Of a stretch of DNA of 64,000 nt, positions 54,085-63,956 are shown piece by piece. Under the pieces are notes generated by a model. It worked only from the letters and a program-made list of their open reading frames with translations. It had not been told where the DNA came from and ran no database searches. The stretch's first letter is position 1. The number at the start of each line of letters is the position of its first letter. A program made the position numbers and the translations under genes. Source of the stretch: JAKANT01 sp035502095 (GTDB lineage Bacteria > Pseudomonadota > Gammaproteobacteria > Burkholderiales > Burkholderiaceae_F). The DNA lies in contig DATJUX010000026.1 in the NCBI GenBank assembly GCA_035502095.1, positions 186,001 to 250,000 on the forward strand. The letters run 5' to 3'.

Positions 54085-55554
54085 ATGACTGCGCTCGCAC
54101 GCTCTTTGTTCCCGGTGCTCAACGTGCTCGGGTTCGTCGTGATGCTGTTCGCGATGACGATGCTCGTGCCGCTGCTGTTTGCGCTGGTGGGCGGCGACAA
54201 GGCGCTCAACGCGTACGACGAAGCCTTCTTCGTGTGTCTGGGGGTCGGCGCGGCGTTGTGGTTCTTCACGCGCCGCTTCAAGCGGGAGCTGCAACCGCGC
54301 GACGGCTTCCTGCTGGTCACGCTCGTCTGGACCGTGCTGCCGGGCGTTGCGACGCTGCCGCTGCTGCTGCACCTGCCCGGCCTGTCGTTCACCGACGCCT
54401 ACTTCGAGGCGATGTCCGGCCTGACGACGACCGGCGCGACCGTGTTCACGGGCCTGGACCGCCTGCCGCTCTCGATCAACGTGTGGCGCCACCTCCTCGT
54501 CTGGCTCGGCGGCATGGGCGTGCTCGTGCTGGCGGTCGCGATCCTGCCGCTGCTCGGGGTCGGCGGCAGCCAGATCTACAAGGCGGAGACCGGGGGACCA
54601 CTCAAGGAGTCGAAGCTCACCCCGCGCATCGCGGAAACCGCGAAAGGGCTCTATTCGATCTATCTGGCGATCTCGGCGGCGTGCTTCCTGGCCTATCGCT
54701 GGGCCGGCATGGGCTGGGCGGACGCATTCATGCACATGTGCGCGACGATGGGTCTCGGCGGCTTTTCGTCGCATGACCAGAACTTCGCGTACTTCAAGTC
54801 GGCGCGCATCGAGATGGTGGGTGTCGTGTTCATGATGCTTGCCGGCTTCAATTTCTCGGTGCACTTCCTGGCCTGGCGCAAGCGCACGTTGCACGTGTAC
54901 TGGAACGACGTCGAAAGCAAGGCCTACGTCGCGGTGGTGCTCGGCACGGCCGTGTTCGTGGCCGTGTTCCTGTACTGGCGCGGCCAGTACCCGGAATTCC
55001 TGACCGCCTTGCGCTACGCCCTGTTCAACGTCGTGTCGATCGCGACCACGACCGGCTTCTCCAGCACGGACTTCAACCAGTGGCCGATCCTGGCGCCGCT
55101 GCTCATGCTCTTTCTTTGCGGTTTCTCGACCTGCGCGGGCTCGGCGGGCGGCGGCATCAAGATGATCCGCGCCATCATCCTGCTCAAGCAGGCCATGCGG
55201 GAATTCGTTCGCATCCTGCACCCGCGTGTCGTCAACCCGGTGCGCGTCGGCGACCAGGTGATCGAAAACAGCGTGATCTACGCCGTGCTCGCCTTCATGC
55301 TGATCTACGGCGGCACGATCATCGCCTGCACCTTCCTGCTCCTGCTCACCGACCTCGACATCGTGACCGCGTTCACCGCCGTCGTCGCGTGCATCAACAA
55401 CACCGGGCCGGGCCTGAACCGGGTCGGGCCGGCGACCACCTACCAGGGCCTGGGTGCCTTCGCGACCTGGGTCTGCACCTTCGCAATGCTGGTGGGGCGC
55501 CTCGAGATGTTTTCGGTGCTGGTGCTGTTCACGCCCGCGTTCTGGCGCAAATGA
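54085..55554 (+). CDS. trkH: Trk potassium uptake channel TrkH
   Basis: 489 residues with 10-12 membrane helices and the four selectivity-filter loops of SKT proteins: SGLTTTGATVF, ATMGLGGFSS, VSIATTTGFSST and ACINNTGPGLN. Together with TrkA it imports potassium. Starts with MTALARSLFPVLNVLGF. Its stop overlaps the next start as ATGA, so three genes (trkH, CobW-like fragment, hydrolase) are translationally chained. Confidence 0.96.
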   Translation: MTALARSLFPVLNVLGFVVMLFAMTMLVPLLFALVGGDKALNAYDEAFFVCLGVGAALWFFTRRFKRELQPRDGFLLVTLVWTVLPGVATLPLLLHLPGLSFTDAYFEAMSGLTTTGATVFTGLDRLPLSINVWRHLLVWLGGMGVLVLAVAILPLLGVGGSQIYKAETGGPLKESKLTPRIAETAKGLYSIYLAISAACFLAYRWAGMGWADAFMHMCATMGLGGFSSHDQNFAYFKSARIEMVGVVFMMLAGFNFSVHFLAWRKRTLHVYWNDVESKAYVAVVLGTAVFVAVFLYWRGQYPEFLTALRYALFNVVSIATTTGFSSTDFNQWPILAPLLMLFLCGFSTCAGSAGGGIKMIRAIILLKQAMREFVRILHPRVVNPVRVGDQVIENSVIYAVLAFMLIYGGTIIACTFLLLLTDLDIVTAFTAVVACINNTGPGLNRVGPATTYQGLGAFATWVCTFAMLVGRLEMFSVLVLFTPAFWRK

Positions 55555-55916
55555 CGGTCGCGCCGGAGGCCCGCCTTGCGCTCTGCGTGGCGCGGGGAAA
55601 GACGGCCCAGCAGGCCGCCATCGACGCGTGGTTGCGCGAGCGGTCGGACGCCGGCTCCGGTGCCCGCCTGGCGGTGGTCGCCGAAGGCGCGTTCTTCGAA
55701 CTGGTCGTGCCGCCGCAGTTCGCACTCGAACGGCTCGCCGCAGGTTGCGTCTGCTGCGTCGGCCTGTTGCCATTGCGGGTTACGCTGACGCGTCTGTTGC
55801 GCACTTTTCGGCCGGACCGGGTCCTGTTGCTGCTCGCCGACGCGTCGCATGTCGAGCGCCTGCAAGCGCTGGTTGCCAGCGGTCAACTGGGCGTCACGCT
55901 GGAGCAGGAGTCATGA
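55551..55916 (+). CDS. Short CobW-like protein lacking a P-loop
   Basis: 121 residues. The central block RLAAGCVCCVGLLPLRVTLT resembles the metal-binding CxCC region of CobW/G3E GTPases (GCICC-type), and LLRTFRPDRVLLLLADASHV resembles the following strand. The N-terminal Walker A (GxxGxGKT) and the GTP-specificity motif are absent, so GTP hydrolysis is not expected. It might be a metallochaperone-like stub or a reduced domain retained for metal binding. Overlaps trkH by 4 bp (ATGA) and the hydrolase by 4 bp, which argues for real expression. Confidence 0.65.
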   Translation: MTVAPEARLALCVARGKTAQQAAIDAWLRERSDAGSGARLAVVAEGAFFELVVPPQFALERLAAGCVCCVGLLPLRVTLTRLLRTFRPDRVLLLLADASHVERLQALVASGQLGVTLEQES

Positions 55917-56716
55917 AATCCGCACATGTCAACGGCGTCGACATCGCCTACACGATCGAACCGGGTGCCAGGCCCGGCCGGCCGTGGCTGGTGTTCTCGC
56001 ATTCGCTGGCCGCCGATCATTCGATGTGGTGGCCCCAGGTGGACGTGTTCGGCGCGGCGTACAACGTCCTGCGCTACGACACGCGCGGTCATGGCGCTTC
56101 CGCTGCGCCGGACGGGGCCTACTCGCTCGACCAACTCGGCGACGATCTGCTGCAGCTGCTCGCCGTGGTCGGCATCGAACGCTGCCACTTCGTCGGTCTC
56201 TCGATGGGCGGCATGATCGGCCAGGCGGCAGTCTTGCGCGATCCGCGCCCGTTCGAGTCATTGGTTCTTGCCGACACGTCGAGCCGCATCCCACCGGAGG
56301 CCCACCCGGTCTGGGAGAGCCGCATCGCCGCCGTCAGCACGCCTGCGGGCATGGCCGCCGTCGCGCCGGCCACGCTGGAGCGCTGGTTCACCGCCGCATT
56401 CCGCGCGCGCGAACCGGGCTTGGTTGCCCACATCGACCGGCTGATCCGCGCCACCCGGGTCACCGGATACATCGGTTGCTCGCGGGCGATCATGCAACTC
56501 GACCTGACCGATCGATTGCACCGCATCGAGTGCCCGGTCCTCGTGCTCGTCGGCGACCAGGATGCCGGCACGCCGCCGGCGATGGCGGAGGCGATCGCGC
56601 GCGCCATCCCCGGAGCGGGGCTGGAAGTCATCCCCCACGCGGCCCACCTTTCCAATATCGAGCAGGCGGAGCGATTCAACGCGCTGATGCAGCGCTTCTA
56701 TTCGACCCCGTCCTGA
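55913..56716 (+). CDS. Alpha/beta hydrolase, 3-oxoadipate enol-lactonase-like
   Basis: 267 residues with alpha/beta-hydrolase features: SHSLAADHSMW (oxyanion region), RYDTRGHGASAAPDG, nucleophile Ser97 in GLSMGGMIGQ, Asp in VLVGDQDAGTP and His in IPHAAHLSNIE. The pattern is closest to PcaD enol-lactonases and related esterases, but no other aromatic-degradation genes are nearby, so the substrate is left open. It overlaps the preceding gene by 4 bp. Confidence 0.85.
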   Translation: MKSAHVNGVDIAYTIEPGARPGRPWLVFSHSLAADHSMWWPQVDVFGAAYNVLRYDTRGHGASAAPDGAYSLDQLGDDLLQLLAVVGIERCHFVGLSMGGMIGQAAVLRDPRPFESLVLADTSSRIPPEAHPVWESRIAAVSTPAGMAAVAPATLERWFTAAFRAREPGLVAHIDRLIRATRVTGYIGCSRAIMQLDLTDRLHRIECPVLVLVGDQDAGTPPAMAEAIARAIPGAGLEVIPHAAHLSNIEQAERFNALMQRFYSTPS

Positions 56717-56887
56717 TCCGGCGAGGAAGCGAAACGCACTGTTGGCCCGCAAGCTTATGGCGCTTTTCGGCGCCTTCGTTCCCTTGAGTTTGCCCGCCCT
56801 GCGCCGATATTGCCGTCAGGTGGCCAAGAATTTGAATTTTTCGGGTTCGAGGTCAGCCGAGGCGGCCGGTGCCGCGTTGGGACCGAC

Positions 56888-57151
56888 ATGAACATGATCT
56901 ACAACAGCGAGCATTACTGCGTCGTCGAATTCTCCGACTTCGGGGTCGACGGCAAGCACGCCGAAGGTGGGTACGAGATTGTCGACAAGAGCCTGCGGCG
57001 CGAGATCTTCCTGGGCGGCCGGGATGCGGAACAGTTCCGCGCGACGGTGCAGGCCATGATCCAGGGCGACGACGAACCCACGCCGGAGGATTTCGACGAG
57101 TTCCTCGGTGGCTACGTCGGCCTGATGACACAGCCGGTGGTCCTGCACTAG
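56888..57151 (+). CDS. DUF3567 family protein
   Basis: 87 residues beginning MNMIYNSEHYCVVEFSDFG and including YEIVDKSLRREIFLGG, EDFDEFLGGYVGLM and the conserved end QPVVLH. DUF3567 is a small cytosolic betaproteobacterial family with unknown function. The ATG at 56888 was preferred over a longer frame because the conserved part starts there. A hairpin with T-run follows. Confidence 0.88.
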   Translation: MNMIYNSEHYCVVEFSDFGVDGKHAEGGYEIVDKSLRREIFLGGRDAEQFRATVQAMIQGDDEPTPEDFDEFLGGYVGLMTQPVVLH

Positions 57152-57176
57152 CCGGCGGCGGAAACGGACGAAAATG

Positions 57177-57200
57177 GGCGTGCTGCGGCACGCCTTTTTT
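57177..57200. terminator. Bidirectional rho-independent terminator
   Basis: GGCGTGC (57177-57183), loop TGCG, GCACGCC (57188-57194), then six T on the plus strand. It ends the DUF3567 transcript. On the minus strand the same hairpin follows the ureG stop and is trailed by CATTTT, so it may also end the urea operon. The T-run overlaps the ureG stop codon. Confidence 0.8.
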
Positions 57201-57825
57201 ATTGCCGCTGTTCGGCGAGCAGGCCGCGGTCGACGATGAATTGCACGACCCTGTCCAGCCCGGCACCCGACTTGAGGTTCGTCATGACGAATGGCCGCTC
57301 ACCGCGCATGCGCGCCGCGTCCCGCTCCATCACCCCGAGATCGGCGCCGACGTGCGGCGCCAGGTCGACCTTGTTGATGACGAGCAGGTCGCTCCTGGTG
57401 ATCCCGGGCCCGCCCTTGCGCGGAATCTTCTCGCCTCCGGCCACGTCGATGACGTAGAGCGTGAGGTCGGAAAGTTCGGGACTGAACGTCGCGGCAAGGT
57501 TGTCGCCGCCGGATTCGATGAATATGAGGTCGAGGTCGGGAAACCGCCGGCACATCCGCTCGACGGCATCGAGGTTGATGGACGCATCCTCGCGGATCGC
57601 CGTATGCGGGCACCCGCCGGTTTCGACACCCATGATGCGCTCGGGCTCGAGAGCCTGTGCCGCGACCAGCAGGCGCTCGTCCTCCTTGGTGTAGATGTCG
57701 TTGGTGACCACCGCGAGCCGGTAGCGATCGCGCATCCGTTTGCAGAGCACCTCGACCAGGGTCGTCTTGCCCGAGCCGACCGGGCCGCCGACGCCGACGC
57801 GCAGCGGAGAAGCGGATTGCGTCAT
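57199..57825 (-). CDS. ureG: Urease accessory GTPase UreG
   Basis: 208 residues with P-loop GGPVGSGKTTLVEVL, the VVTNDIYTKEDERLL block, GVETGGCPHTAIREDASIN (metal-binding Cys-Pro-His) and INKVDLAPHVGADL (guanine specificity). It hydrolyses GTP to drive nickel insertion into urease within the UreD-UreF-UreG complex. Last gene of the cluster, 32 bp after ureF. Confidence 0.98.
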   Translation of the reverse strand: MTQSASPLRVGVGGPVGSGKTTLVEVLCKRMRDRYRLAVVTNDIYTKEDERLLVAAQALEPERIMGVETGGCPHTAIREDASINLDAVERMCRRFPDLDLIFIESGGDNLAATFSPELSDLTLYVIDVAGGEKIPRKGGPGITRSDLLVINKVDLAPHVGADLGVMERDAARMRGERPFVMTNLKSGAGLDRVVQFIVDRGLLAEQRQ

Positions 57826-57857
57826 TCAGGTTCCTTGAAACGGCCGCAGCGCGGCGC

Positions 57858-58553
57858 TCATGACCGGTACAGGCGCGAGTAGAGCGACTCGTGTCGCGCC
57901 GACCGGAGGGCGAAGCCGACGCCCGCCGTGCCGAGCTCGTCGTCGCGCAGCGTAGATGCGATCCCCACCGCACCGCTGACCGAGTCGTGCAGTTCGAGGA
58001 GCATCGACTGTCCCGCCAGCTGCCCGAGCGGCACCGACTTCACGGCGACGAGTACCTGGTTTTCGACCCAGGACCAGAGATACGCCGTGAGGCCGGCCTC
58101 GCGATCCACGCCCATGCCGGCGCAGGCGACTGCAAATGCGAGCGGGTAGGCGACCGGGTCCAAGTCGGGAGTAGCAAGGCCGAGCGCTTCGAACAGTCGC
58201 ACTAGCGAGCCGCCCATCTGCTGCGTCTCCATGCGCAGTTCGGCCGTCTCGCGTGCCGCCAGCAGCTCGCCGTTGAGCGTGCGCAAGCGGGCGTGATCGC
58301 CGGCGGCCTGCGCGTCGAACGCGCGCACCCAGAGCGGCGCCTCGAACCGCGCCAGCACATGCAGGAGCAGGTGTTCGATCCATCGGTGGGCCGAGGCGGC
58401 GTCGCGCACGTCGCCGCCGGCGATCGCCATTTCCATGCCCTGCGAGTACGCGAACCCGCCTACCGGCAGTGCCGGGCTCGCCAGATGGAGCGCTGCCAGC
58501 AGTGCCCGCAGCCGGACTTCCTGGCCCAGGCCGGGTGTTTCGACGGGTTTCAC
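57858..58553 (-). CDS. ureF: Urease accessory protein UreF
   Basis: 231 residues, helical, with ALHLASPALPVGGFAYSQGM, ETAELRMETQQMGGSLVRL and YLWSWVENQVLVAVKSVPLG, typical of UreF. It bridges UreD and UreG and gates nickel delivery. The GTG start at 58553 overlaps the ureE stop (GTGA). A longer frame exists upstream but overlaps ureE entirely. Confidence 0.95.
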   Translation of the reverse strand: MKPVETPGLGQEVRLRALLAALHLASPALPVGGFAYSQGMEMAIAGGDVRDAASAHRWIEHLLLHVLARFEAPLWVRAFDAQAAGDHARLRTLNGELLAARETAELRMETQQMGGSLVRLFEALGLATPDLDPVAYPLAFAVACAGMGVDREAGLTAYLWSWVENQVLVAVKSVPLGQLAGQSMLLELHDSVSGAVGIASTLRDDELGTAGVGFALRSARHESLYSRLYRS

Positions 58554-59095
58554 CGGCCTGCATCCTTCGGCGCGCGAGGAAGGCGCGCCAGCCGGTCGCG
58601 ATGCGCTTCGATCGACAATTGCTCGCCGATCGTCGCGGCGCCGTCGGCTTCGTGCGCATCGCCGTGCGAGTGGCCGCCATACGCGCCGGGCTCCGGGTCG
58701 AATGGCATGACCAGGTGCTCCAGCCGGGCGCCGATCGACTGCAGCAAGCGCTCGAGAACCGGATCGGGTTCGATCAGCACGTGATCGGCCCCCAGGTGAG
58801 CCGCGACATGACGATTGGCCAGGTGGTAGACCGCGCGTATCAATGTGAGCGGCGTCGCGGCGATCCGCACCACCGGCTGCGCCGCGGCGACGACGCGGAT
58901 CACCGTCCCGTCGTCCGCCGCCAGCAACGTGCCGTCGCGCATGACCGTGCCGCGCGGGAGCAGGATCGCGACCGCCGTGCCATCGGTGCACACCGCCGCC
59001 AGCCGGCGCTTCACGCGCTGGTCGTAGTCGAGGCTCAGGTCATGCGCCGCCCGTGCGGGCGCGGACGGATCGTGCAGGCGGGAGCACTGGAGCAT
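58550..59095 (-). CDS. ureE: Urease accessory nickel-binding protein UreE
   Basis: 181 residues. UreE N-domain (RRLAAVCTDGTAVAILLPRG, then DGTLLAADDGTVIRV) and C-domain (LIRAVYHLANRHVAAHLGAD) with the metal histidines. The His-rich tail is short (GGHSHGDAHEADG). It carries nickel to the urease assembly complex. Six bp follow ureC. Confidence 0.94.
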   Translation of the reverse strand: MLQCSRLHDPSAPARAAHDLSLDYDQRVKRRLAAVCTDGTAVAILLPRGTVMRDGTLLAADDGTVIRVVAAAQPVVRIAATPLTLIRAVYHLANRHVAAHLGADHVLIEPDPVLERLLQSIGARLEHLVMPFDPEPGAYGGHSHGDAHEADGAATIGEQLSIEAHRDRLARLPRAPKDAGR

Positions 59096-59101
59096 CGGAA
59101 C

Positions 59102-60816
<1,715 letters not shown>

Positions 60817-60820
<4 letters not shown>

Positions 60821-61200
60821 TTCTTCGCCCCCTTCTTCGCGGTCTTCTTTGCTCCCTCCCCAACCCTCCCCCGCGGGCGAGCGAGGGAGCCCTTGTCCAA
60901 CGGCCCCATCACCTTCGAGTTGAATCCATAGACGATGCGGTCGCCGGCCAGGGCGACGAGTTCCACCTCGCGCTGCTGCCCCGGTTCGAAGCGCACGGCG
61001 GTCCCGGCGGCGATATTGAGCCGGAAGCCACGCGCGGCGGCACGATCGAACTGCAGGGCTTCGTTGGTCTCGAAGAAATGGAAATGCGAACCGACCTGGA
61101 TCGGCCGGTCGCCGCGGTTGGCAACGGTGAGCCTGATTGTCTTGCGGCCGGCGTTCAACTCCAGTTCGCCGGCCTGCACCATCATTTCGCCCGGGATCAT
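60817..61200 (-). CDS. ureB: Urease beta subunit with unusual basic C-terminal extension
   Basis: 127 residues. The family body MIPGEMMVQAGELELNAGRK through VQVGSHFHFFETNEALQFD-type sequence to YGFNSKVMGPL is complete. Normal UreB proteins of this group end about there. Here about 25 more residues follow (KGSLARPRGRVGEG, then AKKTAKKGAKK). The first part of that tail is encoded by a palindromic repeat. The ATG at 61200 follows GAGG six bases upstream; it is 8 bp after ureA. It forms the urease trimer with UreA and UreC. Confidence 0.95.
60852..60889. repeat. Palindromic CT/GA-rich repeat inside the ureB 3' end
   Basis: Terminal arms CTCCCTC (60852-60858) and GAGGGAG (60883-60889) are exact complements and a CCCGCGGG core lies between. 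This type of CCCTCCCC-rich palindrome is a common intergenic element in proteobacteria (from memory, not searched). Here it is translated in frame as part of the UreB tail. Confidence 0.65.
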
Positions 61201-61208
61201 CGGTGGCC

Positions 61209-61511
61209 TCACGCGATCGGTTGATGCACGGTGACCAGCTTGGTGCCGTCGGGAAAGGTCGCTTCGACCTGGATGTCGGGGATCATCTCCGGCACGCCCT
61301 CCATCACGTCGCCCCGCTTGAGAAGCGTCGCGCCGTAGCTCATCAGTTCGGCCACCGTGCGGCCGTCGCGGGCGCCTTCTAGGATCGCTGCCGTGATGAA
61401 CGCCACCGCCTCGGGATAGTTGAGCTTCAGCCCGCGCGCGCGCCGGCGCTCCGCCAGCAGGGCGGCGGTGAAGACCAGGAGCTTGTCCTTTTCCCGCGGC
61501 GTCAGTTCCAT
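61209..61511 (-). CDS. ureA: Urease gamma subunit
   Basis: 100 residues, exactly the family size: MELTPREKDKLLVFTAALLA, KLNYPEAVAFITAAILEGAR, GRTVAELMSYG, EMIPDIQVEATFPDGTKLVT and VHQPI. It is a structural subunit of the urease heterotrimer. 40 bp after ureD. Confidence 0.98.
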   Translation of the reverse strand: MELTPREKDKLLVFTAALLAERRRARGLKLNYPEAVAFITAAILEGARDGRTVAELMSYGATLLKRGDVMEGVPEMIPDIQVEATFPDGTKLVTVHQPIA

Positions 61512-61551
61512 GGGTAATCCTCGTCGAAGCGCCTCGATGGCGGGAGTGGGA

Positions 61552-62364
61552 TCAGGTCGCCCAGATACGCGGTGCGATCGCCGCGCGCCCGGCGAAGACG
61601 AGAGGCCGGGCCTTGCGCCAAAGCGTCTGCAGAACTTCGCGCACCGCCGCCGTGCCCGGTCCCAGAGCGCGTGCGAGCAACAACCGCGGGGCAAGCCGCG
61701 TGATCGCGGCCGTCGGCGGCAAGGGGTCGCGCAGCGACTCGACGTCGGCGTCGGACCAGCGCGGCCCAAAGGCCCATAGGCAACCGAAGACCGGCTGGCC
61801 CCCGAGTCCGACCGGTGAAGCGAGCAATGGATCCGTGCCTACGATGCGTGTTCGTTCGCTCCAAAGCAATTCCTCGTCGGCCTCGAGCCGGATCGTCTGT
61901 ACGAACTCGCCCGCATCGAACGACTCGCCGGCGGCCGTGCGGCCCAGGGCGACGACATCCCAGCCGATGGTCGATCCCGCGCCCGCCACGACGACATCGA
62001 TGGTCGAGCCGACCAGCGCCTGATTGAACACGATCGTCTCCTGGGGCAGCCACTCGAGCCGTCCGGCGACCTCCAGCCTGACCGACTGGGCGGCGCGACG
62101 GCCATCGGCCTTGTACCAGCGCGTCGCTCCGGGCGTCGTCAGCAACGCGTGCGCGGGCGGCTGGCAGCTGGCGCGGATCGCGAGCGAATCGCCGCCGGCG
62201 ATGCCGCCCGGCGGATGCACGAGGATCGTGTGACACACCGCATCGCCCTCGGGGTAGAGCGCCTTTTGCACCTGCAGCGGGCCATCGTGGCGCCGGGCTA
62301 CGACGGTGCGGCCGGCGGCCGCCTCGTAGCACAGGTCGAGCGAGGCATTCCAGGACGAAGGCAC
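61552..62364 (-). CDS. ureD: Urease accessory protein UreD
   Basis: 270 residues with GPLQVQKALYPEGDAVCHTI, HPPGGIAGGDSL, TTPGATRWYKADG and ETIVFNQALVGSTIDV, defining UreD/UreH. It binds the urease apoenzyme and provides a path for nickel. GTG start at 62364 is the first in the frame; the protein starts close to the family N-terminus. It is 24 bp after urtE, linking import genes to urease genes. Confidence 0.95.
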   Translation of the reverse strand: MPSSWNASLDLCYEAAAGRTVVARRHDGPLQVQKALYPEGDAVCHTILVHPPGGIAGGDSLAIRASCQPPAHALLTTPGATRWYKADGRRAAQSVRLEVAGRLEWLPQETIVFNQALVGSTIDVVVAGAGSTIGWDVVALGRTAAGESFDAGEFVQTIRLEADEELLWSERTRIVGTDPLLASPVGLGGQPVFGCLWAFGPRWSDADVESLRDPLPPTAAITRLAPRLLLARALGPGTAAVREVLQTLWRKARPLVFAGRAAIAPRIWAT

Positions 62365-62388
62365 GGCGCCGGGGTGCGAGTGCAGCGG

Positions 62389-63141
62389 TCAGATCGAGAT
62401 GAGTGCGCGCACATTGTCCGCCTGCATCGTCGATCCCGCACCTGCGTGCGTGATCTGCCCGCGCGCCATCACCGCGTAGGTATCGGCCAGCGACTCGGCG
62501 AAGTCGTAGTACTGCTCGACCAGCAGGACGGCCATCTTGTTGCGCGTCAGGGTGCGAATCACCGCGCCGATCTCCTTGATGATCGAAGGCTGGATCCCTT
62601 CCGTCGGCTCGTCGAGGATGAGCACGCGCGGATTCGCCGCCAGCGCGCGCCCGATGGCAAGCTGCTGCTGCTGGCCGCCGGAAAGGTCGCCGCCGCGCCG
62701 CTTGAGCATCTGCTTGAGCACCGGGAACATCTCGAAGATCGGCGCGGGAATCTTGCGCGCGGCCGTGCCGTCGAGCGGCGCCAGCCCCATGAGCAGGTTC
62801 TCTTCGACCGTCAGGCGGTTGAAGATCTCGCGGCCCTGCGGCACGTACCCGATGCCGCGCCGCACGCGCTGGTACGGGGCGAGACCCGTGAGTTCGGCGC
62901 CGTCGCAGCGGATCGTGCCGCTGCGCGCGGGGACCAGCCCCATGATGGTCTTCAGCAGCGTGCTCTTGCCGACGCCGTTGCGGCCGAGCAGGACGGCGCA
63001 GGCCCCTTCACGGACCACGATGTCAACGTTGCGCAGGATGTGGCTGCCGCCGTAGTACTGGTTCAGGCCCTCGACGCGCAGCATCTCGCGCCGGCTGTCT
63101 GCGACCGCGGTCGCGGGAACGGCTGGAGGCATGGTCGTCAT
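62389..63141 (-). CDS. urtE: Urea ABC transporter ATPase UrtE
   Basis: 250 residues, with Walker A LLGRNGVGKST, signature LSGGQQQQLAIGRAL, Walker B VLILDEPTEGIQPS and the UrtE-specific LNQYYGGSHILRNVD start. The ATG overlaps the urtD stop (ATGA). A Met at residue 20 (63084) is nearer the usual N-terminus, so the first 19 residues are uncertain. It drives urea import with UrtD, UrtB and UrtC. Confidence 0.95.
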   Translation of the reverse strand: MTTMPPAVPATAVADSRREMLRVEGLNQYYGGSHILRNVDIVVREGACAVLLGRNGVGKSTLLKTIMGLVPARSGTIRCDGAELTGLAPYQRVRRGIGYVPQGREIFNRLTVEENLLMGLAPLDGTAARKIPAPIFEMFPVLKQMLKRRGGDLSGGQQQQLAIGRALAANPRVLILDEPTEGIQPSIIKEIGAVIRTLTRNKMAVLLVEQYYDFAESLADTYAVMARGQITHAGAGSTMQADNVRALISI

Positions 63142-63956
63142 CGGCCCAGATAGACCTCGATCACGCGTTCGTTTTCCTGTACTTCCGCCATGGCGCCTTC
63201 GGCCAGCACCGAGCCCTCGTGCAGCACGGTCACCTTGCGGGCGATGCGGGCGACGAAGTCCATGTCGTGCTCGACCACGACCAGCGAGTGCGTGCCTTCG
63301 AGTTCGAGGATCAGCTCTGCCGTGCGCTCGGTCTCGGTGTCGGTCATGCCGGCCACGGGTTCGTCGAGCAGGATGAGTTCCGGCTCCTGCACGAGCAGCA
63401 TGCCGATCTCGAGCCATTGCTTCTGCCCGTGCGAAAGCGAGCCGGCAAGCTGCCCTTGCGCGCCCTCGAGGCGGATCGTCTTCAGCGTGCGCCCGATCAG
63501 CTCGTGCTGCTCCGGCGTCAGGCGCGCGAACAGCGTCGGCCACACCTGCTTGTCGGTCTTCATTGCCAGCTCGAGGTTCTCGAACACCGTGTGGTGCTCG
63601 AACACCGTGGGTTTCTGGAACTTGCGCCCGATCCCGAGGCGCGCGATTTCGGTTTCCGGCAGGCGCGTCAGGTCGAAGGTCTGGCCGAAGAACGCCGTGC
63701 CGGAGTCGGGCCGCGTCTTGCCGGTGATGACATCCATCATCGTCGTCTTGCCGGCACCGTTCGGCCCGATGATGCAGCGAAGTTCGCCGCGTTCGATGGT
63801 CAGGCTGAGTTCGTTCAGCGCCTTGAAACCGTCGAAGGAAACCGTCACGCCCTCAAGGTACAGGATCGGGCCGTGCGTCGTGTCGACGCGCTCGGGATCG
63901 ACGACGTGACCGTAGGCAGGTGCGACCGGGCCGGCACGCAGGTTGGGGGCGTTCAC
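63138..63956 (-). CDS. urtD: Urea ABC transporter ATPase UrtD
   Basis: 272 residues, LivG-type: Walker A GPNGAGKTTMMDVITG, EIARLGIGRKFQKPTVFEHH, signature LSHGQKQWLEIGML and Walker B ELILLDEPVAGMTDTE. The FEHHTVFENLELAM stretch is typical for UrtD. The GTG start overlaps the urtC stop (GTGA). It has a 30-residue N-terminal extension before the ATPase fold. Confidence 0.96.
   Translation of the reverse strand: MNAPNLRAGPVAPAYGHVVDPERVDTTHGPILYLEGVTVSFDGFKALNELSLTIERGELRCIIGPNGAGKTTMMDVITGKTRPDSGTAFFGQTFDLTRLPETEIARLGIGRKFQKPTVFEHHTVFENLELAMKTDKQVWPTLFARLTPEQHELIGRTLKTIRLEGAQGQLAGSLSHGQKQWLEIGMLLVQEPELILLDEPVAGMTDTETERTAELILELEGTHSLVVVEHDMDFVARIARKVTVLHEGSVLAEGAMAEVQENERVIEVYLGR

Noticed and set aside
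53974..55773. 599-codon minus-strand frame opposite trkH
   Set aside because: Charged, repetitive composition and no motif; trkH filter loops are clear on the plus strand.
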